A stretch of DNA of 64,000 nucleotides from Oxytricha trifallax. Its lineage: Eukaryota; Ciliophora; Spirotrichea; Sporadotrichida; Oxytrichidae. The translations under genes were made by a program, and so were the position numbers. Within the stretch, counting starts at the first letter, position 1. Each line of letters opens with the position of its first letter. The stretch is from the NCBI GenBank assembly GCA_000711775.1, contig ARYC01001317.1, forward strand, positions 1 to 64,000. The letters run 5' to 3'. Under the pieces are notes generated by a model, which was not told the DNA's origin, searched no databases, and worked only from the letters and a program-made list of their open reading frames with translations. Shown piece by piece: positions 21,905 through 33,280 of this stretch.

Positions 21905-24100
21905 TCATCCTCCAATAAAAGGCCCTTGAATTAAGCAGCTGGCTTGCATCGCTCTCTCCCATAACCATTAAAGAGTTACTCTAACAAAGGAGGAAAAGTT
22001 CTTAACCAAATTACAGCTTGCCTTAAAGTTGATGCCTTTACTGTTGCTTCTTTAATGACATACGATAAATGATGTTTCATTTGCACTAATACTTCTTTTT
22101 AAGAAGCAAGCTTTCTTGTAACTGCCCATAGCTGCTAAATTCCGTTGAAAGAAGTATAGACTGAACTTTTAATAATTTACTTTTTTCAATTTGTTAATTG
22201 CGAAGCAGGTATTTTTCGTATTTCTCTCAAGACAGAGAATGGGAACTAGCTTATACTCTTCTGCTTGGACTATCGTATATTTTACTACCTTCTCAACTAT
22301 CACAAGGATGCTCTTTAGCTGCTTAAAAAAATTGGCCAATTGCTGGATGAATTATTATGGGCTCATACGCCTCTGCTATTTCTTTGTTACCGTAAAGTTT
22401 GGTAGCTTAACCAAGCATTCTTTCCTTGGAATGAATTCTAAAAATATCGGATCCAGGAATGAAGAGATATCAATAAACTAGCCCTTATCCATAAAACCTT
22501 CAAGCTTCACCAATTGAATGAGTAGGTCTCGCTTCTTAGATTTCATCAACTCGCGCCAATCATCTAGAAGCTTTAAGAAAAACGAGGATAGCTAGTCACG
22601 CCACTTTTCATGATGTTCTGTCTATTTGTTCTTACTTTTAAGGGTCTCTTTAATAGCTTGTATTTTTGATCTCAAAGAATTACTCTCTTAGATAACTAGT
22701 GCTTATTTTTTATCGTACAAAGAGCTATCCTTGGTTATACGGTAAGGTGCCCTAGTCGTCTCTTTTGTCTCTTAACATTGACTCTCATTATGATGGCTTA
22801 ACTGGCACTTGAAAGAAGTCTCTACTTGTATTGAATTCATGCTAGAAAGAAGTATCTCCAGGGAGTTTATTTAATAATTATCTGCTTTCATTGAGGTTTT
22901 AGTTGTCTTTAATCTAAGTAAGACTAGGTTGCTTGTAAGAACTGATGCTTATTCCTCTAAGGATCTATGCATAAGTCTTATTACCATTGTTGTGGAGGTT
23001 TACCCATTTCTTCTGTAGTGTGCTATTGCCCATTTTGTTTGTTGAATCCTACTTGCGTTGTCAACGATCCTCAATGTTCTCTTTGAAAACTTATTGGTTT
23101 AAAGTTATCTATGAGAGCGAGTTAATGTATTTTGAGAGAGAATCCTCTTGATTTTTTTTAAAGCCGTTGTAACTATTCTACCACCCTTCATTAGACTTGA
23201 CTGATATATGTGCGGCACTCAGGCTTTAAAACGCAATTTCTTGTGTGCTTGTAGAATCTATTTTTTTAGAATAAGCGACTCCTTATGAGCCTCTTACAAC
23301 AACTGTGATAACCCAAATCCTCTTATCCAATACGAGACACCCTTGACGACTTTGATATAGCATACAGTCCATAGGTAGCGTAGCGTATTTACTCTCTCAA
23401 GGCATCAGCCTCTTTATCAATCTCAACGTCATCTTATAGTATTTCACGAGATTTACTTGATCATAAGTACGCTTTATATATTTCGAAACCAGGGATTCAT
23501 CTTTTAGTTTCTAAATGTAAAGCAGATTATATTTTACTGATAGCTGTTATATTATTGGGCTCATAGTTTGAGCTAAATAAGTATTTATTGAATTTTTTAA
23601 TTTCTTCTATTTATTTGTTCGTAATTGTATCGGTTCTTATACGATAGTTTCTTTACGATGAATTTTTGGATAAGAGAGCTGGCACTCCCTCAACAAATCT
23701 GTCTGAATGAAACCCTTCTTGGAATGTTTTGATTAACACGTCGTGATTATTTGTTATTCTAGTATAGTCCTGGGGTTTTGACCCCCAAAGTATTAAAATC
23801 TATGGCCGTCCAATAATCTTTGGTTTTTTAATTGCTGAAGTAAAGACACTTTGTGAAATCGTTCATCATTTAATCCTCTTCATTTTCATCAAAAGTAGAT
23901 CTTTTCATTTTCTTGTTCGGATACAGGAAGAGCTCCCTCGCCATAGTCTTCAATTATATCTATTCTTACACATGGAGGCCATATTTTGATGTGTTCTCAC
24001 AGCCAAGTATGCCTTCGATAGTCTTATTGATTTCCTTGGGTTGCCATAAGTAGTCGTATAGAACATCTAGCAGTATTTGTAGTCTTTCGTGAAAGATGGT
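21905..24100 (-). pseudogene. Element X minus-strand gene(s), unrecognised, multiple frameshifts
   Basis: From about 24090 downward, successive frames of 60-300 codons are open in ciliate code. The longest runs from about 22810 to TGA 21905-21907 (about 300 codons, Lys-rich, helical). Upstream, a segment with DNASRIQQTKWAIAHYRRNG lies near 23040-23100, and a further segment reads IFHERLQILLDVLYDYLW near 24060. At least three frame changes and TGA codons separate them. No fold is recognised. The GC-richer stretch 24095-24230 also has a 45-codon plus-strand frame. Confidence 0.45.
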
Positions 24101-24309
24101 GGGAGGCAGCGGGCGCAGGGCATGCTACTCGGCAGCGAAGAGTGGCAGCAGGATCGAAGGCGACAGCTTTACTGATGAGGAGGACCGGGCTTTCTTGCAA
24201 GAGGACATCCTGTGGTCTTCTACATGGATTGGTTGATTTGAGATGGTGAGAGAAATAAAATTTAATAGGAACTTTAATAATAATAATGAGATTTATCTAA
24301 TAATTTACA

Positions 24310-24375
24310 GGTTGCTTTTTAATTTCTTACTACCCCCCTGTAGTAGTAGTATAGTTAATTTTTAAAAAGCAACCT
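24310..24375. repeat. Hairpin: inverted repeat around a C/G-rich loop
   Basis: GGTTGCTTTTTAA and its inverse TTAAAAAGCAACC enclose a smaller TACTAC/GTAGTA pair. It sits between the element X genes and the next gene block. It could be a small element end or a chance hairpin. Confidence 0.6.
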
Positions 24376-24949
24376 GATTTATTTTTAAATTATCAAATAA
24401 TATAAAATAAATTTTAATTTCAACGATCACCTTAATTTAACGTTATAACATCTTTAAACACAATGAGGATTGCAAATAATTCAAATAAAGCTAAGCAACC
24501 CCTAAAAGAATATTTTTGTGACTTGATTCTAATGTAATAATAAAATTAAAAATTTTTATGAATATAACTCTACTTTTAATAAACAAGGACGCTATCTAAA
24601 AGTAAATATCATGAGTTATTTACTTATGACTTAATTTTAAGAGATATTTCTTAAGGAACTCAGGAAGCCTAATAAACTCCAAAACCCCATAAGATAAAAA
24701 TTATAGTCATTTGATGTTAAGTAAAGTAATAAATCATGAGTAAGGGAATAAGTTATATATTTTTAGTAATAATCAGAAGTCATTAAACTCCTAAATTTCA
24801 ATTATTTTTTATGACACTTTGTCATAAAGATGTGGTCTGCTACCAATTAAAACAAATCTTTCATTTTCATTGCCTTTGTTGAACCTAAGCAAAGTTTGGG
24901 CCAAAGATTATAGGAACTATCTTGTTACTAATTCTTAAATTTTCTTGCC
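24376..24949. other. AT-rich spacer, nothing assignable
   Basis: No coding frame or repeat is supportable. One C4A4-like unit near 24675 stands alone and is not at an element end. Confidence 0.5.
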
Positions 24950-25825
24950 TCATTTTAATCTTAAAAAGCTTTTAATGTTTATTAGTGCTAGATCTACGAA
25001 TTTGGCTCTTAATTTGGTTTTCTTTATTTATTGATTATTTTCAATTCTAAATCCCATTTATTTAACATAATTGTTAAGGGTTTTTATATTTTCGTTAACA
25101 CTTTTTTTGAAATCAGATAGCAACTTGTTAAACTAATCAATTTTAGATTTTGGGTTTTTTAAAAGTTCATTTATTTGGCCATCCTTACCTTTTAATTAAG
25201 AAGTTACTTCAGCTACGAACGATACGTACCGTTCCTATAAGAAATGAAGAGTTGTTGAGGTCTCCTCTATTTTAGAATTTACTCTCTTGTTATACTCCAC
25301 AATATTTTTTATATTATTGGCAAGAGATTTTTGTGAATCTACCCCAATAGTTGGGTTCTTCTTTTTTATATCTTCGACAAGCATTTTAAACTCCATCTAT
25401 ATTACATCCTTGCCATTCTGCACTATTTCTTAAATCTCTGGTATGTTCAAAATTTTATTTTGATTTTATAGTTCCTCAACAGTCTCAAAAACTTTACTTA
25501 ATTTGTCTTTAAATTTTTTATAAAGCTCATTTTCTAGAATTTCAGGATTGTTTCTGATTAAATTCTCAGACATTTCTCTCATTTTATCTCCTGCGAATTA
25601 TTTAAAGTTATCAGAAATAAGTTTTTCCACTTTTTCAATATTAAGGTATGAGCCATCTGAGTCAGAGTTTCTTTCTTCTTTCTTATGTCTTTGTCTTATC
25701 TTATTTGGAATTTAAGCACTCTAATTCAAATTAAAATGTGCTTGGGGTTTTCTAATTACTTTATGGTGTTGATTATTCACTGTCACTTTGATATTTTTAA
25801 TTTTATCCGCTGTCATGTTGAACAT
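24950..25825 (-). CDS. Helical/coiled-coil protein, intact 291 aa, unrecognised
   Basis: ATG 25825 (complement) to TGA 24950-24952, 292 codons without TGA; internal TAA/TAG read as Gln. The N-terminal 55 residues are basic and Ser-rich; the rest is a long charged, helical stretch with heptad-like hydrophobics and little Gly/Pro, suggesting coiled coil. No known family is recognised. A DEK-C-like coding frame ends just upstream on the same strand and overlaps its start in another frame, so the two may be one gene with a shift or two linked genes. Possibly an accessory gene of the transposon whose transposase lies at 28460-30197 (inference from proximity). Confidence 0.6.
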
Positions 25826-26330
25826 TTTATTTAATTTTTAGAGTTTTTGTTTTAGGTGAAGAAATTTGCATTACAGGAGTTGGTGTTTTACTTTCACTTT
25901 TTCTAGCGTTTAATTATTTAATGAGCCAGTTCTTATGTTAATCAATCGATTCTTGTCCAAATCTTTTTTACAATTCTAATTTTACTTCCTTATAAGACTT
26001 AACCCCTAAAATCTTTTGCTTTTTTATATAGTCAAATATTTTAGCTTTAATGGCCTATTAATCTCAGTCTCAATTATTAATTTTATTTTTAAACTACGAA
26101 GTTTCTTTTGAAGTTTTATAACCTGAATTATCTGACTTGTTGAAAAAATTTACTTTTACTTTTACAACGACTATGTCTTACTCTTTGTTAATCTTATTAA
26201 TTACTAAAATTCTTAGGTTTATATAGCTTATAGGACAACTAAAATTGGTATCACTTATATTCTGGATTTAATCACTAAGAAACCTTAAAGGCAATATAGG
26301 GGCTTATTCTAAATCATTAATCAGTACCAC
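25690..26330 (-). CDS. Possible DEK-C-domain protein, partial or frameshifted
   Basis: A frame from about 26330 is coding-like up to a TGA near 26080, which separates an N-terminal part (with NKINKEQDIVVVKVKVNFFN) from a C-terminal part. The latter reads VKSYKEVKLELQKRFG followed by a second helix with HKNWLIKQLN, resembling the DEK C-terminal helical DNA-binding fold. The frame then runs on into a Ser/Thr/Gln-rich tail overlapping the next gene. Function is inferred from this fold only. Confidence 0.4.
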
Positions 26331-26400
26331 TTTGATTCATTAATTTAAAGTTAATATAAAAATATTTAAATACTAAAATTTGCAACTTCCCTTAAAACTC

Positions 26401-26470
26401 TATCAAAGTCATACAAATTCATGCAAACTCAAACAAACTCATACAAACTCATACAAAGTCATACAAATAA
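26401..26470 (+). repeat. 10-bp tandem repeat, about seven units
   Basis: Consensus ATACAAACTC with G/T changes between units, lying upstream of the minus-strand DEK-C-like gene. Confidence 0.85.
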
Positions 26471-26616
26471 AAAATTTTGGGGAAAATATTCTTGGTTTAA
26501 TTTTCTGATTTTATAAGATTCATGTATTATAATAAGTTCAATAATCAAAGTTAAATTTGTCATTAATGAAAGTTAATAAGGGGTAAACAGTAAAGATGTT
26601 TTTAATGAAATAAATT

Positions 26617-27720
26617 TCAAAATCTAAATGCCAAAATTTTAATTAGAGATTTTATAAAGCCATTAAAAGTTATCCACATAACTTCTATAAATAAACAACA
26701 CTTATGAATAAACAATATCTAAATATAGTCATAACAATGATTAAATTTTTTTGACTGTTTAATCAAATCACTATTATTATAAAACTTGGTTAAGAGCTAT
26801 TAATTAAACATAAATTAGAAAATATTTTTAAGTTTTAATTAGTAAAACTTTACAAATAAACAATTCACACAATAACTTTTAATTTTTAGCTAAATTGTTT
26901 TTAACTGAATTAACAAGAATTAAAACTTTAAAATCATAAAGTTAGTATTCTATTAAATAGGGTCTATTCCTTGGACATTCCCTTAGCCATCTATAACTCC
27001 TTAATCATGAATTTATATGACAAGAGACTTATAGTTGAGAAGATCGTCTATTTGATTTTTCATCTCGCCCATTTCATCTCTTACTCTTTTATTTTAATCC
27101 AAAAATTTCCTCTTTAAAGAATTGTTATTTGCCTCAGACATTTTTTCCTCCTCTTGAATGCTCTATCTGGCTTTTCTTTTAGTACTTTGTTTGATTAGAT
27201 AGGCCGATCTACCCTTGTGTACTAAAAAGTATAAATGACAACAATAACATACCACTATAGTTAAGAGAGCCATTCAACGCTTAAATAAATTCGGGCTTCA
27301 TATGCACTAATGAGTTCTAAGATTAATCGAGTCGTTGTCTTTTGTCTTATTTAGCTTTCAGAATTATTTCGTTAATACCTTAGGTGTCAAGGGACAGAAG
27401 GACATCGGTAATCCACTTCTTATCGAGGTGGAGCCAGTCTGCCTGATCGTGAAGGTATCTAAGCAAACTGGGTTTTTGAAATGCGTATTCAAGAAAATCA
27501 TCTCCTGTAAGTCCCTCAATCTGAGGTACTGCTGTAACTATCACATCACACCTATATAAATACTATAAATGTTTATTTTTTAATTGCATACCTATTTTTC
27601 ACCAGTGAGAATACTCCTGAAAAAATAGATATTTGTGAAGTTGACTTTCGGCAAGTATGCACCACACTCTTGACATAAAAAGTCATATAGTTCTTTTTTA
27701 CTGCCTATTTTTCTCGAACT
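26617..27720 (-). CDS. Gene with two tiny introns, unrecognised protein
   Basis: Three exon-like parts share one frame if two introns are removed: GTATGC...TTATAG (29 nt, near 27563-27591) and GTATGT...TTTTAG (32 nt, near 27226-27257). The first part has LYDFLCQECGAYLP, the middle DWLHLDKKWITDVLLSL, and the last is basic and then helical, with KRKFLDQNKRVRDEMGEM. The start codon is not clear; the stop may be as far as 26617-26619. Tiny introns with GTA..TAG ends are normal for ciliates and argue for a real gene. The DW-KKW-LLSL motif resembles DWVEKKFQKVILSI in the 63217-63660 copy of the element X coiled-coil gene (weak). Confidence 0.55.
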
Positions 27721-27810
27721 TTATTTACATGAATTTATTGAAGCTAGTTGCTAATTTCCATCTTTTAATAATTTTTTTTCTAATATTGTAGTCTTTTTTA
27801 ATTATATATA

Positions 27811-28303
27811 GGGGGGGGGGAAGTTTCCTGTCAAGGTTTATGATAAAAAAAAATTTTTAGGGAAGTTTCCTGTCAAGAAAATATTTTTTTTTTTAATTTA
27901 TTTTTTCTTTATGGAATTATTATTTTTGACCACTATAAACACCTTCTTTGATTTTCACATATTTTTAATTCAACAATTTACCTATCAATCATAAAGTATT
28001 ACAAGATCTACTTCATGTTGAACAATATTTTCATTAATATTCATCTTATTTTGCATTAGTTTTTCAAAACTTTTAGTAAGAAAATAATAATAAAAATATG
28101 GTTCTATATCTCAAGTAATGATATTAGAAAATAATTCCAATTTATCAATTTAATTCTTAAAAAATGTTTAAATTATCCTTTAGCCATTTAAAGAGTAAAA
28201 AATTATTAATTAATATATTTTATATTTAACTAAATAAATATTATCTATAAAAAATATTTACTTGACAGGAAACTTCCCTCTTGTCAGGAAACTTCCCCCC
28301 CCC
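27811..28303. mobile_element. G-tract MITE, copy 1 (493 bp)
   Basis: Begins with ten G followed by AAGTTTCCTGTCAAG and ends with the inverse (CAGGAAACTTC and a C tract). Each end has a second internal copy of the AAGTTTCCTGTC unit. It is flanked by ATATATA on both sides (27804-27810, 28304-28310). There is no gene. Same family as 50243-50682. Confidence 0.85.
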
Positions 28304-28459
28304 ATATATAGAAATAAATTAATTAAAATTAAAAAATTTTGTAATTATACATTTTAAGCAAAGATGTAAGTCTATTTGGTTTGATCTGAAAACCTTATAA
28401 AAGAAAAAGTTTAGATTAAAGTTAATTAACTTTTGTTCTTTATAGGGAACCCAAAACGA

Positions 28460-30197
28460 AATGGTATATGGATTAAAATGAAATTAGATATTATTTCAAA
28501 AGCTAAATGCATGAAGATAGCAGTGATAAACAAGATGATCTCAGCAGTTAGATTCTAAACCCTTATTCCAATTTATTCAAATTATTCATAAAAAAGTCCC
28601 AAATTTGAATGATATTCAGATATATCAGGTTTCAAGAGCTACTATTTAATAGCTTGAGGAGCGTTTTATTGATTAAATAAAAAAAAGAATGTACTCTACT
28701 GTGATTTTAGACCCATGGAAAGCTGTTGATTTAAATTCAAATAGGAGAAATAAATTTGAAACATTATCATTAAAAGAAATTTAAAGTCTGAGGGAATAAG
28801 TTGATATGCTTCTTTGAGAGAAATAATAAAATTCAACTATAAATTAACAAATCGTCAATATACCAGAAAGAACCTGGGCTGTACCTAACCTAATAAATTT
28901 TTAGTCTTACTTATATAGTTAATCCTAAAGTGTAAGTAGAAGTTTACTTTATATTTTTGGTTGAATTAATGATTTTATGAATAAAAATTTATAAGGAACA
29001 GTGATTTTAATGGGAGAAATTCCATTTTAGTTCATAAAAAAGCTCTCTCTTTAATTAGCGAAAGTGGGTGTAAATAGTCATACCTGATTTAGAGGCTGAA
29101 AATAACCTGTTATAAGTTGAAAAAGATTCTTACAGGAATAAGGATAAATTGTAGGATGTTCATGACTTAAAAGGTATAAAAGACCAAGGCTTAATTTCAT
29201 GTATCTAAACAATCCTAGATAAATGTGCCTCTTCAGGACAACAGTTAAAGTCAGTCAAGTAGCTCCAAAGTATAATTAAAAACAGGCTTAATCAAACACT
29301 CCCTTATTCAAAAATACGGAAAATTGTAAAGTACAAACTAGGATATTTTATTAGGAAAGTTACTAAATAGATTAAAGAACCAACAGTCTTAATTGTTTAC
29401 TCTATAGAAAAATAGCAGCAAAGTTTTATATTGAATAAATAACTAGATAAAAGATCATTATTAATATAGATGAGAGCATCCTTTAGCAAGTCTTATTAGT
29501 ATAAAAGTTGGAGTTTGAAAAATAAAAGAAACTATTCAGACAGACTAGTGAGAATATATGTAGTTAATATAACAGCGGCTATTGGGAGTGATAACAATTT
29601 TAGCTTTTAGCTAAATATTGGGAATACAAACAGTAAAAATTTTACAATTTTATTCTAAACCTTATATAGCATCTAGATAGTTAAAGACCCGAGTGGAGAA
29701 ATGATTCTATTTTACTTTTAGATAATGCTACCTATCATCGAAGTCTATTCATTACTAGAAAACTTAGACTTCTACAAATTCCCATTATGTATTTAGGGCC
29801 ATACTAGTTCGATCTAGCCTCAATCGAGAAGTGTTTTTATTATATTAAAAGGAATATCAACTTTCGGACTCACAAAGATGATAGGATGTAATTCTTAAGA
29901 TAATTAGGGTAAGAAATGTCATATTTTAAGTTTATTGGGCTAGTTCATGCTTCATAAATACTCTACACAAAGCTATAAAGGCTTTGAATTTATAATATAT
30001 TTGATTTGTAAAATGAAAAAATGAGAATAAAAAGCCTAAAGCATTTTAAAGAAAATAAAAACTAACTATTAACTAATCCGAAAATTGTTTTTATTCAAAG
30101 TGATAAATTCCTAAAAGTACAGTTAAAAAAAATATTTAAAACATAATTTTATAATTAATAGAACACGATAATCTAATATAAAAAAACCACGAAATGA
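28460..30197 (+). pseudogene. Tc1/mariner-type (IS630 superfamily) transposase, frameshifted
   Basis: An N-terminal helical part from about 28560 ends at a TGA near 28817; the frame resumes and is open from about 29015 to 29720. The catalytic boxes are INIDESILQ (near 29460), LLDNATYHRS (near 29720) and LASIEKCFYYIK (near 29820), the last two joined by a frame change near 29715. After that the frame is open to TGA 30195-30197. It matches the element X transposase (ITAA and N-GNTNSKNF against NNGTTKKLDF; LGPYQF against LGPYQY). The DDE triad is complete in sequence, but shifts make it inactive as read. Confidence 0.7.
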
Positions 30198-31299
30198 AAA
30201 TACAAGTAAGTCTATAAAAACAGCAAATCTCTGAATTTTTACTTTGTTAAATTTTGATATATTCTTTATTAAATCTTCCAATTTTAAGTAATATAAGTTT
30301 AGAAACCAAGATTGGGTTTATGAACAATTTAAATGTCATCTAAACATATTTTAGCTTAATTCAATGAAAAAATGGGCAAAATTTAATATAAAAGCTTTAT
30401 CTAAATTTAATTTTTTAAGAGTTATTTTAAAAAGAATAAAAATGAGAAATTTATTTGCTTTAAATTAAAGCAAATTTTTATTAGCACCTCAAATAATTAA
30501 AATAAAATTCGATGTTAAATAAATTTTTTTAAAATTCAAGACCTAAGTATTACATTAAAAAAGTAAATTCTACCTAGTATTGTATGTACCTCTTAAATAT
30601 CTTCCTAAATAAATAAATTATTTGTCTCTTATATCTCATATTCAAATTTTATGAAACTCAAATTAAGAATGGAAGTTGATTTTTATAAATTTCAAAAAAA
30701 TTAATATTTTCATCATAATTTACCCAAAAATATCAGCAATCAAACAATTTTTTATAAAAAGTATACTTGGAAAGGGTTTTTTGAATGAGCTTATAATCCC
30801 AGTATTATTGAGCTTATAAGCCCATTGTTTTAATTGTTAAAACCTATAAATAAACTTAATATATATTTAAATTATTCAAATTGTTTTCTATAGCTAAATT
30901 TATTGAGTAATAAATGTTCATTAAAATCGCATTTTACATATATGAAATTTTTATGAAACTATTCTTAATAAACTCACAAAACTCAAAGCAGTTCATAATT
31001 TATTTATATTTAAAAATTTCTCATTATTAATACTTTAAATGCAAATGTTTGACATAAAAAAATAGATATTTTTCCGAGCTTATAAGCCCATTAAATGATA
31101 AAAATGCATTTATAAATTAATATTTCCTATTGGATATGGTTATTGATAGCGAAAAAATCTTCAAAATGTCATATTGAAATTAATTATACTAATAGTTTTA
31201 ATAATTTTAGCATAGCTATACAATAAATGAGCAAACGAATATATAAATACTACTATGTAAAGTCTCCCTTTCCCACTCAGTGCAAATAGTCATGATAAT
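30198..31299. other. AT-rich spacer with three GAGCTTATAAGCCCA motifs
   Basis: No coding frame is supportable. A palindromic-core motif (GCTTATAAGC or close) occurs at about 30787, 30819 and 31077. Confidence 0.5.
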
Positions 31300-31437
31300 C
31301 AAAACCCCAAAACCCCTGAAGTTGTTTGATTGAGTTTTTGATTGATGAAAGTAGACTATTAACGCATGCTTTATTAGGGTTTTAATAGGGTTTATGTAGG
31401 GGTTAATGGTTTAAATATCAGTAATTTAAGTGAGAAT

Positions 31438-32487
31438 ATGCGAGGTTTGGGATCAGTTCATGACAGTGAATATATAGATTTATTGTTTAAGTTGCGTTAT
31501 GGATGTAATGATTATAGTGATCAACTCAGACCTATTCTAAATTACACATCTATTGCAAGACTGCTCCATAAATCTCCTGCTACAGTTAGGTCACACTGTC
31601 TATAAGCATTGAATTTAAAGAGATAGCATCTTAATTCTAAGCCTAAAAGACCTTTAAAATTCTAGTAGCATCATATCGATTATCTTATTAATGATAAGAC
31701 TCTAAAATACTGGGCTCATTTCTCTCTGGCCTAGAGGGCTGTGATGTTTCATCGCCAATTTCCTGAGCTACACATCTCTGCATAATCCATAGCTAATATC
31801 TATAAAAAGAATGGTATATCTTACAAGACAGTCAATCGCATTAAGAGAGTGATCGATTTTAATGTTCCATTTTATAAGGATAATTTAAATTATATATTCG
31901 ATTAAATGCAGAGGGCTTAAGAGCATAATATAAAGTTCATACATGCTGATGAGGCAGTATTCACGTTTAATACCTTCATATCGAGGTCTTGGTATATGAG
32001 GTACAGCAACATAGAAGTTTATGATCAAAAGGTTAAGGTATAAACTCATGCAATCCTTGGTGGAATCAGTGAAGATAGTGGGCTTGGGACTTATGTTATC
32101 CACCCTCGCTCTATTAAGACTGAATAATATATTAAATTTTTGCAATAGCTAAGAGATAAGTATGCTGAATAAGAAATTATTCTGTTTGTTGATAACTTAT
32201 CAGTTCATAAAACTAAAGACTCAAGGAGAGAATATGAAAGGCTAAACATAACACCTGTATTTAATGTTCCTTATAGCCCTCAATTCAATGGAATTGAACT
32301 ATATTGGGGCCTATTAAAAGGCCACTACAAGAAACTTCTGCTCTATCATCTGATACACGATCTGAAGATAGATACAGTAGATTTTATTAAGAGTGCTGCT
32401 AAAAGAGTCAGCGATGATAAAGCAAAAGTATGCGCAAGAGAAGGGAGATTTTGTGTTTATAAATAAGTTTTAGATTTAAACGAATGA
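31438..32487 (+). CDS. TBE transposase ('42 kDa'), intact, 349 aa, DD34E
   Basis: ATG 31438 to TGA 32485-32487, 350 codons with no frameshift. The N-terminal half (residues about 20-140) holds helix-turn-helix-like segments (NYTSIARLLHKSPATVR and SAQSIANIYKKNGISYKTV). The catalytic residues are Asp171 in HADEAVF, Asp252 in FVDNLSVH and Glu287 in FNGIELYW, giving the DD34E spacing of the Tc1/mariner superfamily. TBE transposases in Oxytricha are known to act in programmed removal of germline-limited DNA as well as transposition. It converges with the 22-kDa gene, with 6 bp between the stop codons. Confidence 0.95.
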
Positions 32488-32493
32488 ATAAGT

Positions 32494-33280
32494 TCACATA
32501 TTAAATTTGCCCGTAAAGGGATTTGGCTTCTCTTTCTTTTCTTCCTCTTAAGGCTTGCTTGGGCCCATGTTTCTTCTCTTAGTGCCAGCCCCTGCATCTA
32601 TGTTCATCTCTTCTGGCTTTTATAAATCTTTGAAGAGTCTCTTACTCAATTCATGCTTTACTTGAGACTTTCTCTCTCTGTTTAATTTGCTGCGCTCTTT
32701 CATCAAGTATATAGCAGTACCAGGTTTTTCTATAAAGTTAGAAGTCTATGCTTACTTGAGATGAATGGATGCTTCTGCAGTTCCTACAGCCATGAGTCAC
32801 TGATTTTGATTCCCTGCTTCTTTTTCTCTTCAGGAGAGATGCTGTAGCGTTTCTTATGAGCCTCTTAAATTACTTCACTTAAGTACTCTGGTTTAAGAGT
32901 TCCAAGAACTTCAAAGAAGAAGTTTCTCTCTGGCAACTTATTTGAGAGTTGTAACTTTGATGGTAGGTACAGAGCAACATCTGGATCACTCATCGCATCA
33001 TCATAGAGATTTGTCACTGAGATTTCAGGGTAGTTAGGTATCTCAATCATCTTTATTTCATTGGTCTTACGGTTTTCTCTTCACTTAGTAAGGCTTTTAA
33101 GAATGATATTTTTGTTCCTTCCTGAGTTGGCAAGAACAATCCAACTATGGTTAATATATTAGTATTTGATAAAAGCTTACCTTGCTATACCAAATATCTA
33201 TAGAGGTCCTCCTTACTTCGAAAATTTCCTATCAATTCTTGAGATTGTATTCTCTTCATTGCATCATTCATAGACTCCAT
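32494..33280 (-). pseudogene. TBE-B 22-kDa gene, one frameshift
   Basis: ATG 33280 (complement), intron 1 at 33145-33180 (36 nt, GTAAGC...CCATAG), intron 2 of 26 nt (GTAAGC...TTATAG) near 32720-32745, stop TGA 32494-32496. Relative to the intact TBE-D copy one base is missing near 33070 in the EEK-KTNEIK stretch, so the product would end early. Downstream of the lesion all is kept: MIEIPNYPEISVTNLYDDAM, FFFEVLGTL, RYSISPEE, then after intron 2 the basic tail and MNIDAGAGTKRRNMGPSKP. Role unknown. Confidence 0.88.

Larger units (their letters stand above)
10000..24240 (-). mobile_element. Element X: large decayed transposon with Tc1/mariner-type transposase and chromodomain (composite region)
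   Basis: About 14 kb, of which about 5.6 kb are two later insertions (TBE-A and the 19942-21384 element). The rest is dense in protein-like frames that only read through in ciliate code: a helix-turn-helix plus DDE transposase, a chromodomain, a tryptophan-rich protein, a coiled-coil protein and unrecognised genes. Frameshifts and TGA codons are common. Related pieces occur at 46-48 kb and 63.2-63.7 kb, and a related transposase at 28.4-30.2 kb, so this is a repeated family. I could not find its termini, and the region could hold more than one element. Confidence 0.55.

Noticed and set aside
23770..23790. G4T4-like stretch as a TBE end
   Set aside because: A single GGGGTTTTG unit inside a coding-like frame with no inverted repeat or partner end.
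24670..24690. C4A4-like unit as a TBE end
   Set aside because: An isolated unit without the adjoining subfamily terminal sequence or inverted partner.
26340..26930. CRISPR-like array
   Set aside because: The 10-bp units are directly adjacent without spacers, in a eukaryotic genome; it is a simple tandem repeat.
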